Assembly: GCA_002212725.1 (NCBI GenBank)
Contig: MTCR01000108.1
Span: 1 to 64,000 of the forward strand
Direction of reading: 5' to 3'
DNA length: 64,000 nt
Origin: Sphingobacteriales bacterium TSM_CSM
GTDB lineage: Bacteria; Bacteroidota; Bacteroidia; Chitinophagales; UBA2359
In this document: piece by piece, positions 63,095-64,000 of the stretch
How positions within the stretch are numbered: the stretch's first letter is position 1
Layout of the letters: each line of letters starts with the position of its first letter
Position numbers and translations under genes: made by a program
The notes under the pieces: generated by a model
Database searches by the model: none
What the model was told of the DNA's origin: nothing
Seen by the model: only the letters and a program-made list of their open reading frames with translations

Positions 63095-64000
63095 AATATA
63101 TCGGCGGTTTCTAATTGTTCTGAAAATTTTAGTTCGCGAGCCATAAAGTCCACGATAAAAAGCAATTGTAATAGGTTATTTAAGTTTCCACTAAGTTCAA
63201 AAAGCCTATAAAATTGTTCTGCTAAATTAATAACTACCGATTTTGCAATTTTATCTGATTTTGCCCTCAACATTAACCGTTTTAATTCAGTTTCAATAAT
63301 CGGGTTAAAGTTGTACGATGCTGTACCTTCCAGTAACCTACTCATCTCCATGCCCAAAACTCTAAAAAATTTAGAAGATAGTTGGTCGTTGAGGCGATAT
63401 TGTAGTAGTTGATTGACTATGGTGGTGACATAACCCAATTCGTTGTACTGCCATTTGAAATAGGTTTGGTGATTTTCGCCCGAATGTTTGGAGGCTATAA
63501 TACAAAAAGCATTACGGTCGCCTTTATTTTCGTCTTTGGCTGCTTTTTCGGCTTCGCGTGCTTTGGATAACACCAAGTTGAGCGGTTCTTTGTAGTGTGC
63601 AATGGCTATGCCCGCCGAAAAACTAAAATTATAGTCTTCGCCGTCATTTCCCAACAGGTATTGTTCTTGTAGCTTTTTGTTCACTCTGCAATCAAAATTG
63701 CGGTGTAGGTCTTCCATTACCTCAAACAAATAACGCAAATTAACAAAACCCAGAAAGTCATCGCCACCAGCATATACTGCTTTTCCTTTGGGAGCAAGCA
63801 AGTATTTTGTGCTCGCCCATTTTGCAAACTCGCGCAATAGCTGCGAAAGTCGATTTTGGAATTTTTGTAAATCTACACTTTCTCTATTTTTTAGTAATTT
63901 GCCTGATAACATTTTACCCATGTGGTCGCCATCAAAATGTATAATAGCATAGTATTTGCCAAATTTGATGTTTGTAGGTTTTATTGCATTGATTAAAGCA
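63091..64000 (-). CDS. cmr2: Cmr2/Cas10, C-terminal part (continues past window edge)
   Basis: The frame stays open to base 64000 on the minus strand, so only the last 303 or so residues are in the window. The edge-near part reads YYAIIHFDGDHMGKML (63922-63970 region), the Palm1 Asp motif of Cas10, and further on AVYAGGDDFLGF is the GGDD cyclase motif that makes cyclic oligoadenylates from ATP. SFSAGIAIAHYKEPL and AREAEKAAKD are other Cas10 Palm blocks. The N-terminal HD nuclease domain, if present, lies outside. An ATG at 63919-63921 is internal, not the true start. Confidence 0.93.
   Translation of the reverse strand, partial: ALINAIKPTNIKFGKYYAIIHFDGDHMGKMLSGKLLKNRESVDLQKFQNRLSQLLREFAKWASTKYLLAPKGKAVYAGGDDFLGFVNLRYLFEVMEDLHRNFDCRVNKKLQEQYLLGNDGEDYNFSFSAGIAIAHYKEPLNLVLSKAREAEKAAKDENKGDRNAFCIIASKHSGENHQTYFKWQYNELGYVTTIVNQLLQYRLNDQLSSKFFRVLGMEMSRLLEGTASYNFNPIIETELKRLMLRAKSDKIAKSVVINLAEQFYRLFELSGNLNNLLQLLFIVDFMARELKFSEQLETADIL

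Noticed and set aside
55141-64000. CRISPR repeat-spacer array
   Set aside because: I looked in the gaps between the cas genes (all below 120 bases) and found no regularly spaced repeats.

Overview
The window comes from a member of the Bacteroidota, probably an environmental, Saprospira- or Chitinophaga-like lineage. Evidence: two secreted proteins end in type IX secretion (T9SS) sorting domains, there is a TonB-dependent receptor with an N-terminal carboxypeptidase-regulatory domain, purine-rich Shine-Dalgarno sites are scarce, and several genes are preceded by the Bacteroidota -7 element TAnnTTTG. Most of the window is ordinary chromosome with moderate G+C. The cmr core at the right end is clearly richer in A+T.

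Layout. 0-0.8 kb: 3' part of a DDE transposase. 0.9-12.4 kb: SET-domain protein, PhoD-type phosphatase, pyruvate phosphate dikinase, a large secreted PNGase F-like protein, LysE-type exporter, MazG and small proteins. 12.4-19.6 kb: a three-gene minus-strand operon coding for a TIR-like/putative inactive-STAND protein, a MoxR AAA+ ATPase and a 1613-residue membrane protein with a degenerate vWA-like domain, TPR, WD40, WG and EGF modules. It resembles MoxR-vWA ternary conflict systems. A dockerin-like secreted protein and mltG follow, then an 1119-residue tubulin/FtsZ-like GTPase (22.8-26.1 kb) that may be functionally linked. 26.3-43.6 kb: ABC-F ATPase, FAD oxidoreductase, RfbD, RluA-type synthase, M43 metalloprotease, a MITE-like element, TonB receptor, sulfatase-fold membrane enzyme, formate-THF ligase, FdhD, a TolB-like propeller and a TPR lipoprotein. 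43.7-55.1 kb: thrS-infC (without rpmI-rplT), SRPBCC, NYN and DUF4105 proteins, a Roco (LRR-Roc-COR) GTPase and a fused beta-oxidation enzyme.

55.2-64 kb: a minus-strand type III-B CRISPR-Cas locus running in from the right edge: cmr2 (5' end outside), cmr3, a CARF-PD-(D/E)xK effector gene, cmr4, cmr5, cmr6, then an accessory tail of an uncharacterised Cys-containing protein, a HicB-like protein, a Csx2-type CARF-HEPN RNase and a small protein that may be a ring nuclease. The expected logic is that Cmr2 makes cyclic oligoadenylate on target RNA binding, the two CARF proteins are activated nucleases, and the last small protein might end the signal. No CRISPR array, cas1/cas2 or cmr1 is visible here. 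No rRNA or tRNA gene was recognised.
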